DNA of 64,000 bases from Oxytricha trifallax (Eukaryota > Ciliophora > Spirotrichea > Sporadotrichida > Oxytrichidae): positions 1 to 64,000 of the forward strand of contig ARYC01002008.1 of assembly GCA_000711775.1 (NCBI GenBank). Direction: 5' to 3'. The notes below the pieces were generated by a model, which was not told the DNA's origin, made no database searches, and saw nothing but the letters and a program-made list of their open reading frames with translations. Below, one piece after another: positions 34,536-46,374 of this stretch. The number at the start of each line of letters is the position of its first letter. Position 1 is the first letter of the stretch. Position numbers and translations under genes: made by a program.

Positions 34536-37500
34536 ATTTAAATAAGATATATAAGACTAAAGATAAAATTGAGAGAAAATTAAGCTAAATTTACTACCTA
34601 TATTACTATTTTTAAATGGGATAAAATGAAAAGATATAGTTCAAAAATAAAATTATACCTAACCATTTAATTTACTTAAAACTTATTTCAAATATCAAAT
34701 TGATTAATTAACTTAATCAAAAATGTTATTGGTAGTTTATAAGACCAAATTATATAGATTAACAGTTCTTTTCATTTCTTTTATAAATATAGACAAATAA
34801 TAATCAATTTAGCCATTTATTTAATCTAAAATCAAAATAGGAAAATTATAGGTAAAAAAATAAACTGAAGCTAAATTTAGAAATACTTTAAATCAAATAG
34901 AAATTACAAAGTAAATTAAAGTATTTAATTAATAAATTAGATTAAGTAAAAGATTAAATTAAGAATAAATAAAATAAAAATGCAAAGTAATTATAAAGTT
35001 AAGTAAAAGAAAAGCCAAGTTATTAAAATAATTTTAAACTAAGAGAATACAAAATATTAAACTAACTTATGAAATCCAATTCATTTTATTTTATTTTTAT
35101 TATTATATTATTTATAATTCTTGTTCATACTTATTGTAATTTTCAAACTCCAATCTTTCAATAAATTTAAATATTCAATTTTTGACTTGAAACTATATTG
35201 AGAATTAAAAATAATAAAGTTATAATAATAAATTAAAAAATAAAAATGAAAAATAAAATTGTTATTTCAAAATTATTCAAAACTAAATTTCAACAACCTT
35301 TTAATTGTTAGTACTTGCGAAGATTTTTAGGCTTCTCAATTGTGTCGTCTAAGATTCTTTTTAAGAACTAATTTAAATTTAGACTTTAAAAACCTATAAA
35401 TAACTGTCAACTTGATTCTGGGAGCTCATAAAATGAGTTAATTTAAATAATTTAAATTCAAAAAAAAGGAAATTTTAAACTTAATTTTTAACCTTTAATT
35501 TTAGCAAAGCTAAATTGAAAATAAATAAAATGGAAAAATGAAAGTTTTTGGTATTATTATTTACCTTATTAAAAACTAATAATGATGAATTTATTTGTAA
35601 TTTTAATTAATTTATATAAATAGGCTTCAAGGGTTCCTGCATAAATCTTTAGTATTTCGCCTTGGCGTGATGGCTGTAATATGCTGGGTACTACATAAGT
35701 TAATAATCCTTGTAAATTTAGGCCAAATTTACTTATTTAATTAAGGATTAACTATATGTTTACTTAGAAATTCAGTTAGTGGTCAGGCGAAGTACACTAA
35801 AATAAACTTAAATAATTAAATAAATTTATATAAACTATATAAATGTCTGTATATTAGGGTTATTTCTTACTATTTATCATCCTTGTTAACTTTCTTAACT
35901 ATATCATTAAAGGTAAGTTTGAAAAGTATCAGTCTTATTATTTCTTAATTTAATAATATTTTATGCCATTTTTACAAATTAATAATATATAAGCCCTCCA
36001 AATATGTCTTAATTTAACCCCTAAACACCTTACCTAATTTAAATTTAAATTTGAAATAATTAATGAAGATTAATATAATAGTAAATATATAGCAAACCAT
36101 TTTTTAAGACTTAAGACTAATTTAAATAAATATAAATTTATCCTTAATTAATTCTAAAATTAAATTATAAATATATAAAAATGCGAAAGCCTATTTATAA
36201 AATAAAATATTGATTTAATAATCAATCATAGTCAAGCAGTTTAAAAATAATTAAATTTGAATTTAAATTAAAATAAAATGATAGTAATTAATTACTAAGG
36301 TTTAGTTTATATAAGATAAGTATAAGAAAAATATAGAAATAAAAACCAAGTTATGTAAAAAATATAAAACTAAGAAAAATATATTTATATTCATTAAAAT
36401 TCTAATGAATTTATTTATTTTTAATTTATTATTATAATGTTCTAAAATCATGTTTAATTTAATCTAAATTTTAATGGTTAAATAAATCCAATATTTAAAA
36501 TGGTTGGTTTTTTAAAAACAAGATAAATTGAGGGCAAAAATAAATAAATTATAATATTAAAAATAAATGATAATAGAAAATGAGAGAAACTAAATATGCA
36601 AAATAAATGAGGAGTGACTGAGAATAATAAATTCTCCTAAAAATGATTACAAACTTGATTGACTTGAAGTCAAAAAATAAACTACTATGATTAAATACCT
36701 GACTAATAATTGTCAGAAGGACTAAATAAATTCAGCAAAAATATGATAAAGAGAGAATAAATGTTTTAAACTAAAAAGTTTTTTTTTGTGATACTTACAA
36801 TGGGAAAAATAGTGCCCCCAAACCCCAAACCGTTTTTTAATCTCGGAGATTGACTGAGATCTTTTTCAACTTTTAGAAACTTATCTCCGTCATGATCTAG
36901 AAATTAGAAATTAAATGATTTTTTTATTGAAAATCAAACAAAAACCATAGTTTTTTAATACAAAGGAAAAGTTATTATGAATTATCATAAATTATTATTA
37001 TTATTATTATTTTACTGCTATTATTACTGCTACTGCTATTATTACTGCTGCTACTATTACTATTATTATTATTAATTTAATTAATTTCTTTAAATCTATA
37101 TATTTTATTTATTTTATCTTTCGTTTATTACCTTTTATAATTAACTTGATTTTTGAAAATAACTCAGACTTAGGGCAAAATATAGAATAATTTAAATTTT
37201 AATTTAATTAAATTAATTTGATAATTAAATATTTTTAATTTACAAAATGTGTCTGTAAAAATAGAGAAAAAAGATCTCTAAAAATGAAAAGTTTGATTAG
37301 TCCTAAAATAGAAATAAATATCATTTTGTTAGGGCCCCTGAATCACTTGCGTGAATTATAAAGAGTGTATTTAGGTGATTTACACTAAAATCAGATAAAA
37401 ATAGCGTGCATTAAATAAAGTGTAGGTAAATTAATAGTGCGCATTTAGCGCAAGTGCATTTAATTCTGAGTGTAACAAACATCAGTGTATATAAATAGCG

Positions 37501-37922
37501 CTTAAATAAGTGCAAAAAATATGAAAAAAGTGGGTTTACAAAAAATGGAGAACATGAATCGATAGAATTTGAGTTGCTCTTCAAAGTGCACACAAAACGC
37601 ACTGAAGTTAGTGGGGTGTGTGTGAGTTGCGTTGCTAATAAAGAAAGTGCGATAGGCATCGTAAATTGATCACTTTTTGATTTCCATTATTAGTTTAATT
37701 ATTAAAGTAGTAATTATTAATTAATAAAAACCAAACTTAATTCAAATGTGGAGGTAAAACCGCATCCCCTCACAAATAGTGTGAACGGTAAAACTTTGCA
37801 CCTAGTCGGTCAACAGGGTACAAACCCCATATATTATTGATCAGCACCTCAAACTCTATAAGACTGGTAAGTATGGCTTTAAAATTAAATCATGAATTTT
37901 TTCCCATTTTCACCGTACTTGT
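34536..37922. other. A+T-rich tail of the 10.4-kb element
   Basis: About 3.4 kb with no convincing gene. It contains the 35.63-35.80 kb inverted-repeat structure, a trinucleotide tract (ATT/ACT/GCT) at about 37000-37075, a CCCCCAAACCCCAAACC stretch near 36813, and a G+C-richer patch at 37400-37660 rich in AGTGC/GCACT words. A frame MKKVGLQKMENMNRQN near 37520 is too weak to call. Confidence 0.45.
35630..35800. repeat. Imperfect inverted repeat, possible structured RNA or small MITE
   Basis: GTTAATAATCCTT pairs with AAGGATTAAC across about 40 bp. Outer arms AGTATTTCGCCTTGG and CAGGCGAAGTACACT are also complementary with mismatches. It is locally richer in G+C than its surroundings. Confidence 0.35.
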
Positions 37923-38046
37923 ATTCTCGAGATCGGCTCCCTCAAATTAAGTTAAATTCTGTCCTTTTAAATTTCCTTATTTATCGATATACTTAAAACT
38001 TTTTATCAACTTACAAATTCTATGTGTACATACGTATTGGGGTTTA
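37923..38046 (-). repeat. Right terminal inverted repeat of the 10.4-kb element
   Basis: Perfect inverse of the left terminus, ending ...ACGTATTGGGGTT followed by TA. Confidence 0.9.
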
Positions 38047-38827
38047 TGTACAATACTCTATTTCAATATATATTTTTAATCTATCATTATAAGTCTTAAG
38101 ACTATTAGAATTTTTTGTATATATTTAATTGGGAACATTACACTTGTAATAATTTAACTTAAAAAATATTAGTAATATCTTCAATACTCTTCTTAATTGG
38201 ATTTAAGAAGTAAGAAATATTCTCTAGTATTTTTAAAATTAAAATATCATAATTTAGATTAATTTAAAAGTTTTGTTCTATATTCCTATAAATTATTTTA
38301 AGATATTATAGAATCAAATCATTTTATGCATCTACCTATATCTAAAAATAGTGCAAAATATAAAAAGCATCTAAACCACCTTATTTATAGCATCATTTCA
38401 TCGGTAATTATTATAAGAATACACAAAAAAGCAGCATTATTTAAGGGGGTAAAGTAAAAAAATAGAAATAGTGCTAATATCTGTAGCAGCATTCTGGGAG
38501 ACAATATTAATTGATTATAAATGTGAATTGAATCAATCAATTTAATAATCCAACAAAATGGCCATAATATTAGGCAATATCTACTGAACTGGAGAAATTT
38601 ATAACAACTAAGTAATGATTTTTGAAGTTTATCCTATAAGTAATTTGTTTAATGTTAACTATAAAAGTTCAAAATTAATGGAAATTCAATATAAATCTTT
38701 TTTTTAGTAAAGAAGTAGGTAGGAAGAAAATGTGCAAAGAGATAGAAATCTATATAATGTTTGTAATATATAAGACTATAATAAATATTTAATTCTCATT
38801 TCATATATATTTTTAAATAAATCTACT
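38047..38827. other. A+T-rich germline DNA
   Basis: No firm feature. A + frame near 38710-38770 (KEVGRKKMCKEIEIYIM) may be part of the coding island that follows. Confidence 0.35.
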
Positions 38828-39070
38828 GCCAGATGTTAAAAGTTTGAGGAATTCAATGAAATCTTAAACAGAGATATCAATCAACATCGAATGAATCGAT
38901 TTCAACAATTTCATGATTAAAGCAGGGATCTTTGGCATTTAGATAAAATAATAAGTTTAATCTAAATAAATAGAAAACAAATGATAATGTAGAGCTAACG
39001 TAGACATATCTAATACTAGCAGAACACCGGCACCGTTAATAATTACTATTCTGATATGTCATTAATATGA
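38828..39070 (+). CDS. Coding island, 80 codons
   Basis: The frame runs to TGA 39068-39070 and includes FEEFNEILNRDINQHRMN and RFQQFHDQSRDLWHL. It is rich in charged residues and Gln. No start inside. Probably an MDS of the same + strand gene as 39110-39334. Confidence 0.5.
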
Positions 39071-39109
39071 TAAAATCTTTCTCAAATTAGAAGATTTCAA
39101 AATCATTAT

Positions 39110-39334
39110 TAACTGACATTTAGGTTCACGTGTTTTAATTTTAAGATATTTTACCAAGAAAACGAAAAGCTATCTAAATATAGATTTGAATTTTTGTCAA
39201 AAATATACAAGGAAATTATTGTGGAACTCTAAAAAAATAAATTTTCAGTTTTTGACAAACTAGTTAAAAATTAACAGGAATTGCAACTTTATACTTAGAT
39301 AATTTCTAGAAGAAATCTCTAAGATCAATATTGA
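39110..39334 (+). CDS. Coding island, C-terminal-like
   Basis: The frame contains FKIFYQENEKLSKYRFEF and KNQQELQLYTQIISRRNL and ends at TGA 39332-39334. It is helical and charged. Family unknown. Confidence 0.5.
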
Positions 39335-39877
39335 TGAATGGTATTAGGGTTATTAAGTTGAATAAATAGGGAGGAAATAAAATATATTTTGCTCTATAGG
39401 TTTCTTATTTTTTACTATCATCCTTTATTATTTTTACTGGTAGCCATTAATTGGCTGGTAAAAAATTCAAATATTATTAGAAAATTATATAGATATTTTA
39501 TTATAAAGTTTTTAGTAAGAATAAATTTCAAAGTCTAAGAATATAAACAAGTTATGTTTAAGTTCATTCTGGAGTTAAATTATTTCAATTTAGGAAACCA
39601 TTTAAAAATGTTAGTTTATTTATATTAACAGCTTTAATGGAACTTGGTAATTTTTAATTAAGCATATTTATTCTATCTTAATTTATTAAAATTATTTTTA
39701 ACTTAAAATTCAAATTATTTTGATATTAAATTGATATGCAACAGAAGTTTGAAATTAAGGTTCATATTTTGTTTTGTGAATATTTTAGGCTTAAATAATC
39801 ATAAAATATTTTCGCAAAAATAAAATCAATTAAAAAGCAACATACAAAAACAAAGTCTTGCTAAACCATAAACAATA
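39335..39877. other. A+T-rich spacer
   Basis: No supported feature. Confidence 0.4.
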
Positions 39878-41290
39878 TCATTTTTTTAATTATTTTAGTT
39901 CGATGGCAAATGAGCTCCATCCAGGCAAAAAATTGCGATCTTTTGGAAAGATCGCTAACTTAAGTTATTCATGGCACATCTTCTGCACTAAACCGTAAAT
40001 CTCATCAGGTTTTCTGGAGTGTTCTCTTACTGGAGTAATTATCAAGTTCTTTGCTCTAAGCTAGTCTACTATATCTTTCACATCTACTTTCTTTGCGTTA
40101 ATAAATTTTTCAAATTAGTTAGAAGTATAGAACCCCTACCTCATTGAATTTTGCCAGTCTTTGTTCGTTTCACCCACATGTCCTAATCCACTTCCTCATA
40201 CCCGTGCTTTTTAATAAATATTTGGGCGAACTCTCTTTTGATTGACAGCCCATATTATTAATATAGTATATTCAAAATGGGGAAATTGTAATTTTTATAA
40301 ATAAATTTAAATTTATCTAATTAAAACATCCATTAATTTGCATGAGGTTTAAATAGAATCTGATATAGTAAGTATTCAAAAATTTCTGTAAAAAAGAGTC
40401 GTTACTATACACCAACTTCAATAAAAAGTTGGAAAGTTCGAATCCTGCTTTGGAATTTCTTTTATTTTGAGTTCCAATATTATTTTGAATTTATTTTAAA
40501 ACAAAAATAAAAGAAATTCCAAAGCAGGATTCGAACTTTCCAACTTTTGATTGAAGTTGGTGCATAGTAACGGCCATTTTTTACAAAAATTTTTATATAC
40601 TTACTATATTAAATTCTATTTAAACCTCATGCAAATTAGTGGATGTTTTAATTAGATAAATTTAAATTTATATATAAAAATTACAATTTCCCCATTTTGA
40701 ATATACTATATAAATATCAAAATATCTCTTTCTTGCACGAGATGAATTGGCATGTTCAAATAGTATTTGTCAGATGCTGTGTCGTAGGCCAAGTCCTATT
40801 TCAACCTCCATACTGGGTCCATTTTCACCATTTCATACAGTCTATCATATCTTTGTAAACAATCTTTTGAAATTTCTTCCCATATTTTGATGACATTAAT
40901 ATCTCCACTGAATGCCAAAGGTTGCCTTAGAAGATTTTTTAAGCGAGAGTTTTAACTTTTTTATATATTTCTATTGGTTAGTATTTTTTTATATATTCTA
41001 ATCTTCACTATAGCTTCTCCCCTAATACATACCAAACCTACTCTACTTTTTCAAAGATTTTTCAGCTCAACAGCATTCTCTGGCTTAAGTTTGCATGTCT
41101 CAATGTGCCTCTGACAAATAAAGACTCTGTAGAATTTTTTGTGGTAAAATACTTATTTTTATCTCATATCTTTTTTCCAAACCTTTATCTGTTTATTTTC
41201 TTCTTAATGTTTATAATATATGTGGGTGCTGAGTGAAATTGGCAGTATCATCCCTCTCTGAATCGTCATGTATCTTGAGCTTATTTCTCT
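39878..41290 (-). pseudogene. Unrecognised ~390-residue gene interrupted by MITE C
   Basis: The minus-strand frame is continuous from about 41215 to 40712 except for one TGA near 41060. It includes KFYRVFICQRHIETCKL, GDINVIKIWEEISKDC, RLYEMVKMDPVWRLKQ and MPIHLVQERD. MITE C then intervenes. Beyond it the protein resumes with SIKREFAQIFIKKHGYEE, shifts frame at 40141-40143, and continues (DIVDQLRAKNLIITPV; AIFPKDRNFLPGWSSF) to TGA 39878-39880. Further upstream, a block at about 41230-41290 in another frame reads KIHDDSERDDTANFTQ. It could be a germline-limited gene or MDSs of a macronuclear gene with the MITE acting as an IES. Family not recognised. Confidence 0.55.
40261..40711. mobile_element. 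Palindromic MITE C with a nested palindrome
   Basis: Same family as MITE B: matching ATTCAAAATGGGGAAATTG ends, TTTAAATAGAATCTGATAT arms and the CCAACTTCAATA centre. Into the hairpin loop a further ~130-bp palindrome has been added (arms AAAGTTCGAATCCTGCTTTG and its inverse, about 40427-40550). It interrupts the minus-strand coding sequence on either side. Confidence 0.8.
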
Positions 41291-42184
41291 AGCATATCAA
41301 AGCTTATTAAAACAAAGTATTAAAAAAACATACATACCTAACAATCCTCGAGCTTTTGTATAGAAATTTAGTAAATCATTGTTCCCAATATTAAAATGAG
41401 TAAAATTTCACTAATTTTAGAAAAATTGATTAAAATTTCACTTTTCATATTTTGAGATTTTTATAAAGCTTTTTAATTGTCTAGACAGTGTTCTTCTTCA
41501 ATTCATCTTTTCATAAAGTGCTTGAATATTTAATCTAATTTAATTATTTTTATTTATTCTATAAGAATATATATAATTGAACATGTAGCAAAGAATATGG
41601 ATATGGTTACATCAAAATAAGCTATAATATTGTTGAGAAATTTTGATACTTTAAATTATATTATAAACTGACAAGCTCATAAAAATAGAGATATGAATAG
41701 CTCTACAAGTATAATGGAAGCAGGTGCACCTGTCCTTAATAATTCCTTTTTAAGTTTGAAGAAAAAAATTCTCAAGTTCATTAATTAAGACCTAGAAAGG
41801 TAAGTCAAAGTTATACATATTTATTTTGCAAATAAAAAAATGCAATACATTTCCTATACTCAAACCGATGACTTAGTATGAGATAAAAAGGAATAAATTA
41901 ACTTCTTACTATATAACAATACTGGATATAATAATTATTTTTCTTAAACTTACCTAGATATTTGTGATAAATTAATTTTTTCAAAATAAATTAAATCTTT
42001 TGTGGAAGGTAAGTTATCAAAGAGTGATGGATACTATAAATAATTTATATTGAATAAAAAGTATTTAATATAAAGTTTTACAAAATTATAAATTCTGTAA
42101 ATAATTCAATACTACTTAAATATACTTAGGTTTTGTACAAAGTTTTTTTCTTATTTTATTACACTTTTATTAAATAATTTTGCT
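41291..42184. other. A+T-rich spacer
   Basis: No supported feature. Confidence 0.4.
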
Positions 42185-43062
42185 TAGAAGGATGGGTTCC
42201 AAGATGGGATGAAATTTAATATAAGCTACTCAAATCTATTCATGAATTAAAAGTATATAGTAGAAATAATATCAAATTTTTAAATGTATGTTCAATTATT
42301 TAAATAATATTAGGATGGAGGGAACTTGTGTTTCTGGCCATGATCATAGAGATTTTTAGCAAGAGTTCTAATAAAAAATTATTGGATTTAATTCCTAAGA
42401 TTTAATAGTAAGATTTATTATAATTTATTAGGTAAAGAGGGGTACTTTTTCCCACCTGACCATCAGGTTACCATGAGATTTTGTAAAGATTTCTTAAGCT
42501 GGGAAGAAAGAGCTTCTTAAAGTGCAGACGTTTAAAACTTCAATGTCCCATACTACGATGAATTATCTGTCAAAAAGATATTTGAGGAAATATAGGATGA
42601 CTAAAATACAATGAAGTTCATGAGCTACTATGATGACTACAGAGTGTTGCCTGATCGCAAGTACATGTATGGGGTTCTTGGAACTCAGTGGCCGAACTAC
42701 CTTAGCGAACTCATAAAGAATGCTAAAGAGTGAGGAACATTTCTGAGGTAGAAGAAAATTAACAAGACTTGATTTTCATCAGGGATGACATACTTAAGAA
42801 GCTTCAAAGCGACCATTCTTTTTGAGTAAATATATATATTCAAACTTAATTAACTAATTAGAGACCAGGGGGAAAGCACTCTTAATGTTAAAATTTAAAA
42901 GTAACCAGGAAGTACATAGAATAAAAGAACCGACTACGAAATTTCCCAATCCTTCTCAAAGTTTAAGGAGTTGTCAGTATGGCATGGCCCTAGAAATTTT
43001 TATGGTCGAGGATGCATCATTATTAAACTATTAGAGAAATTACTTAGATTTACCAAAGAATG
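42185..43062 (+). CDS. Cluster of coding islands, unrecognised gene
   Basis: The strongest block, about 42433-42732, reads GYFFPPDHQVTMRFCKDF, then VPYYDELSVKKIFEE and MYGVLGTQWPNYLSEL to TGA 42730-42732. A shifted frame continues to 42824 (ISEVEENQQDLIFIRDD). A third block (about 42900-43062) reads VHRIKEPTTKFPNPSQ. A GT...AG stretch just after 42824 (GTAAATATATA...ACTAATTAG) could be a small intron. An upstream block near 42185-42330 (KDGFQDGMKFNISYSN) is weaker. No domain recognised. Confidence 0.55.
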
Positions 43063-43589
43063 AGTAAATAATCATTTAATATGAAAATAAAACCTATATG
43101 CTCATATTAAATTTTAAATCTATTTTGATTGTTTATTATGCTATAGAGAATAAATCCTATTTTTTAAAAGTGAACAATGTTTTTTTATAAAAAGTATTTC
43201 TAATAAGATTATTAAAGCTTAAAATATAATAGGTTTTGAAAAACAACCAATAAGAATTATTTTTATTATATTTTACTAATCATATTGAATGAATAATTAA
43301 TATATTTATATGTCTATAAGTTGTATATAAATTAAAGTTAATATAGTCAATATTAATGTTTTTATTAATGATGTGCTAATGCAAAATCTATTTTAAGTGC
43401 AAGCTAGTCAATTAAAAATGATATTTAATTTAATAATTATAGAAAATCTAAATTTTTGATTATTAATTATAACTTAGACTTACTAAAATATTCAAATTTT
43501 CTCTAAATGAATAGAGAAAACTAAGGATAGGAGATGAAGAGATGGAGTGATTGTTTAGAGCAAAATACAAATTATAAATTCAATAAATA
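43063..43589. other. A+T-rich spacer
   Basis: No supported feature. Confidence 0.4.
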
Positions 43590-44564
43590 TTTAATTACTT
43601 CTAATGTAACCATTCATCAAACCAATGTACCTCTCAACTATTCTCGCTCTAGTCTCACTACAAACTCTTTCAATCGAGTTTATTATTAGGTCAATGTGTT
43701 ACCTAGCAGGAAATTTGAAGTTATTACTAATTAGGTTTATCTTGTAAACTTGCTTAACTTTTGAAAAAAATCTCTTCAATGCAATGGAACTCAGAGGATT
43801 ATGTATAGTGCGTTAAAGACGCAAACCCACCCATAGCTTCTAATAAGTTCTTAAACGATTTTATTATGGTTAAGCAGCATGTTGTCCCAGATTATTTCAA
43901 CATTAATTCCAGGATTCCTTGCTCTTATTTTCTCCAGCATGTCTAGACAGTTGGTAGTATTGATTGTAAGAGGCTTCACACTATGTGGCCCTCCAATCCA
44001 CATTCCTTGCTCACCCAACAATCGCAGCGAATTTTAAGAGTCATCCCATGCTTTTAATTTGTACAATTTTGGTATAATGGAGCCCATGTAGACATAGTAG
44101 ATTAAAAAGGTTTGATATAATTTCGTATATATATATATACTACTTACTTTCTAAGGGAGAGTTATTATTCTAACACTAAAAAACTTGAGATCCTCTATTA
44201 AACAAATCTATTTTCTTGGTGGGTTTTCATTTTTTTCCTAACCTTCATAACTTTGTTAATTTTATTTTTTATAGATGACCATGAGCTTGGAAACAGCAAG
44301 CGTATAACTATACTCTTAGTTGTTCAGTTATATAGCTCGAGATTGAAGAGACAGTCTCTATTATGACTCTAACACCTTTCTGGAAATAATATGATCAATG
44401 AATGCTTCCGAGTATACTTGTATTTTATTTAAAAGTAGCACATGGCTATGGGGTTCAAGTTCTTGTTGTTTTGCGAAAAACTTGCAGACCAAAGACAATG
44501 GCGCTCTATAAACGCTTGAAGTTAGTTTTCGGAGATTGAGAGCTATATCTTAGAACAAAACCAT
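43590..44564 (-). pseudogene. Tc1/mariner-like transposase remnant
   Basis: ATG 44564 begins MVLFQDIALNLRKLTSSV, followed by a helical N-terminal region (KIQVYSEAFIDHIISRKV). Further on, MWIGGPHSVKPLTIN leads into VEIIWDNMLLNHNK near 43880-43905, which matches the second-Asp motif of Tc1/mariner enzymes. After a frameshift near 43830 the segment LSSIALKRFFSKVKQ aligns by position with the SP.LNPIE..W..LK motif, but the catalytic Glu appears replaced. The frame then runs to FPARQHIDLIINSIERV and ends near 43590. It is distinct from both other transposases in the window. Confidence 0.6.
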
Positions 44565-44931
44565 ACTTTACTAGTCTATTTTGCAACTTTTAAACCTTTT
44601 CTTCCATTTTTTATAGACTTTTCTTTCTGTTTTTCTAATTAATATATTAAGCTTTTTATCTAATATTTTATGAATAATTTAATTTAAAACAAGCAAATAG
44701 AATAATAAAAATGATTATGGGATACATTGAACATCTGAAGCTGTAGGTGAAGAATCTGAAAAAGCAATTTAAGGTATAGAAAATTAAGAATAAGATCATT
44801 TCAATGGTAAAAGTATGAATATTTTTCATGGCTAACTAGAAATTGAAATGAAAAAGATAATGCAGATCATGCTTATATTGAAATAAAATACAGTATATGG
44901 AATTATATAAGAATTAAATTCACTTCTTAAT
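44565..44931. other. A+T-rich spacer
   Basis: No supported feature. Confidence 0.4.
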
Positions 44932-45484
44932 TATTCAGTAAAAATTTAAATATTTTCCAAGAATTAGTAATTAATCAAGTTTTTCTCTATATTATTAAAT
45001 AAAATATTAACTAATTAAATAATTAAAACCGCACTCAACCCAAACGAGAGAGTAATTTGAGTTGGAGTGCGATAGAGTGTGAATTAAATTATATATTTAA
45101 AAATCATTAAAATATCACATGTTGTTTATTAGAAATTATATATACATAAAATTAATAAATTAGTTATTTATATTTTACAATTTTTTAGCTATTAAAATTA
45201 ATAAAGTTTAAAAATCAAGCATATAGTATGATTTATAATTAAACAATATAGATAGTAAATTAAATTAAAATTAAATGATGTTTATTACAAACGATATGTG
45301 ATATTTTAATGATTTTTAAATATATATTTTAATTCACACTCTATCGCACTCTAACTCAAATTACTCTCTCGTTTGGGTTGGAGTGCAGTTTTAATTATTT
45401 AATTAGTTAATATTTTATTTAATATATAGAGAAAAACTTGATTAATTACTAATTCTTGGAAAATATTTAAATTTTTACTGAATA
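44932..45484. mobile_element. Palindromic MITE D
   Basis: 553 bp bounded by TA, with ends TTCAGTAAAAATTTAAATAT on both sides in inverted orientation. The inner arms carry CGCACTCAACCCAAACGAGA and GGAGTGCGATAGAGTGTG in inverted copies. It is related to MITE E (62538-63084) through the CCAAGAATTAG and CACTCTAT blocks. No genes. Confidence 0.85.
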
Positions 45485-45838
45485 TAGTCAAAAGTAAAAA
45501 ATACTGTAGTTGATTATTGAAATAAGTTTGTTACATAAATAAGTTTTAAATATAATATAAATGATAAAAAATAAATTACTGTGGTAAACATACAAAATAC
45601 AGTTAAAATTGAAATTTCCACAATATGTTTAAAAATAAGAATTGATACAAAGAGTTTCATATCATTTATGTTAAAATTTTGAATAGAAAGGTGCTTATTA
45701 TTATATAATAAATTTAATTAAATCATTTTAATTAAATTAAAAAATAAATATTGCTATAGCTTTAAATCAAAGAATAAAAATATGAATAAATTTTAGAAAT
45801 TACTTTTTATCATAATAAATTCAATAAACTCTATATAA
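45485..45838. other. A+T-rich spacer
   Basis: No supported feature. Confidence 0.4.
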
Positions 45839-46374
45839 ATGGAAAATAATGATTTAATAACACTCTATCAAATGAAACTGCTCAATTTCAAAATAAAGTA
45901 ATTGTTAAAAAACTTATAGAGCAAAGTAATATGAGCAAAATCTCTTTGAAACTGCAGGAAAAACTATATGTTAAAATCTTAAATAGTATAGCCTATATTG
46001 ACAAAAGGTTTGAATAAAAAAGAACTCTGCTATTGAAATGTCAAAAAAAACAGCAATAGAATAAAATCTTTTTGAAAACTCCCTAAGATAACAAAGGGAG
46101 GAACATGCAGTCAAGTCCAAGCAATTGAAACAACAAAAATTAAACTTTTATTATAATATAAAAAGGAATTAAAGACAATTCAGACATTGATTTCTTTTTA
46201 ACTTATTTCGAGGCTAATTCAAAACTGATTTTAAATGAATTAAAATAATTGCTAAAACTATAAAGTAAAGAAAAGAAATCAAGTAAAGGGAAGAAGTAAA
46301 GTTAAACAAAGTCGCTCGAATAGAAAAGAGAAAATAAAAGGCATATATTTGAAAATAGACATAGGGTTATATGA
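45839..46374 (+). CDS. Coding islands: two ORFs overlapping by ATGA plus a third
   Basis: ORF 1 (45839-45934) begins MENNDLITLYQMKLLN. ORF 2 starts inside its stop (ATGA at 45931-45934) and runs to TGA 46126-46128 (MSKISLKLQEKLYVKI, then a Lys/Gln-rich tail). A third frame, 46171-46374, reads DNSDIDFFLTYFEANS followed by a Lys/Ser/Gln-rich basic tail. They may be one gene split by frameshifts or IESs. No family recognised. Confidence 0.5.

Larger units (their letters stand above)
27631..38046. mobile_element. 10.4-kb transposon with perfect 124-bp terminal inverted repeats
   Basis: Both ends read TAAACCCCAATACGTATG inward, and 124 bp are identical in inverted orientation. A TA dinucleotide at each extremity fits a TA target as used by IS630/Tc1/mariner elements. 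The element contains a SecA-like ATPase gene (+), a decayed cysteine-containing gene (-) and a decayed DD34E transposase gene (+), then about 3.4 kb of A+T-rich DNA. It is unlike the TBEs in length, ends and gene content. Identical ends suggest a recent insertion or end homogenisation, even though the transposase is broken. I do not recognise this element from known families. Confidence 0.8.

Noticed and set aside
36810..36832. CCCCCAAACCCCAAACC as an internal telomere or TBE end
   Set aside because: It lacks exact C4A4 periodicity, is not followed by TBE terminal sequence and has no inverted partner.
39945..39965. GCGATCTTTTGGAAAGATCGC hairpin as a terminator
   Set aside because: It lies inside the coding frame (AIFPKDRN) of the minus-strand gene; bacterial-type terminators are not expected in a ciliate.
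40427..40460. tRNA T-arm-like GTTCGAATCC in MITE C
   Set aside because: The flanking bases do not form a T stem and no D or anticodon arm could be found; the motif is in a palindrome and occurs in both orientations.
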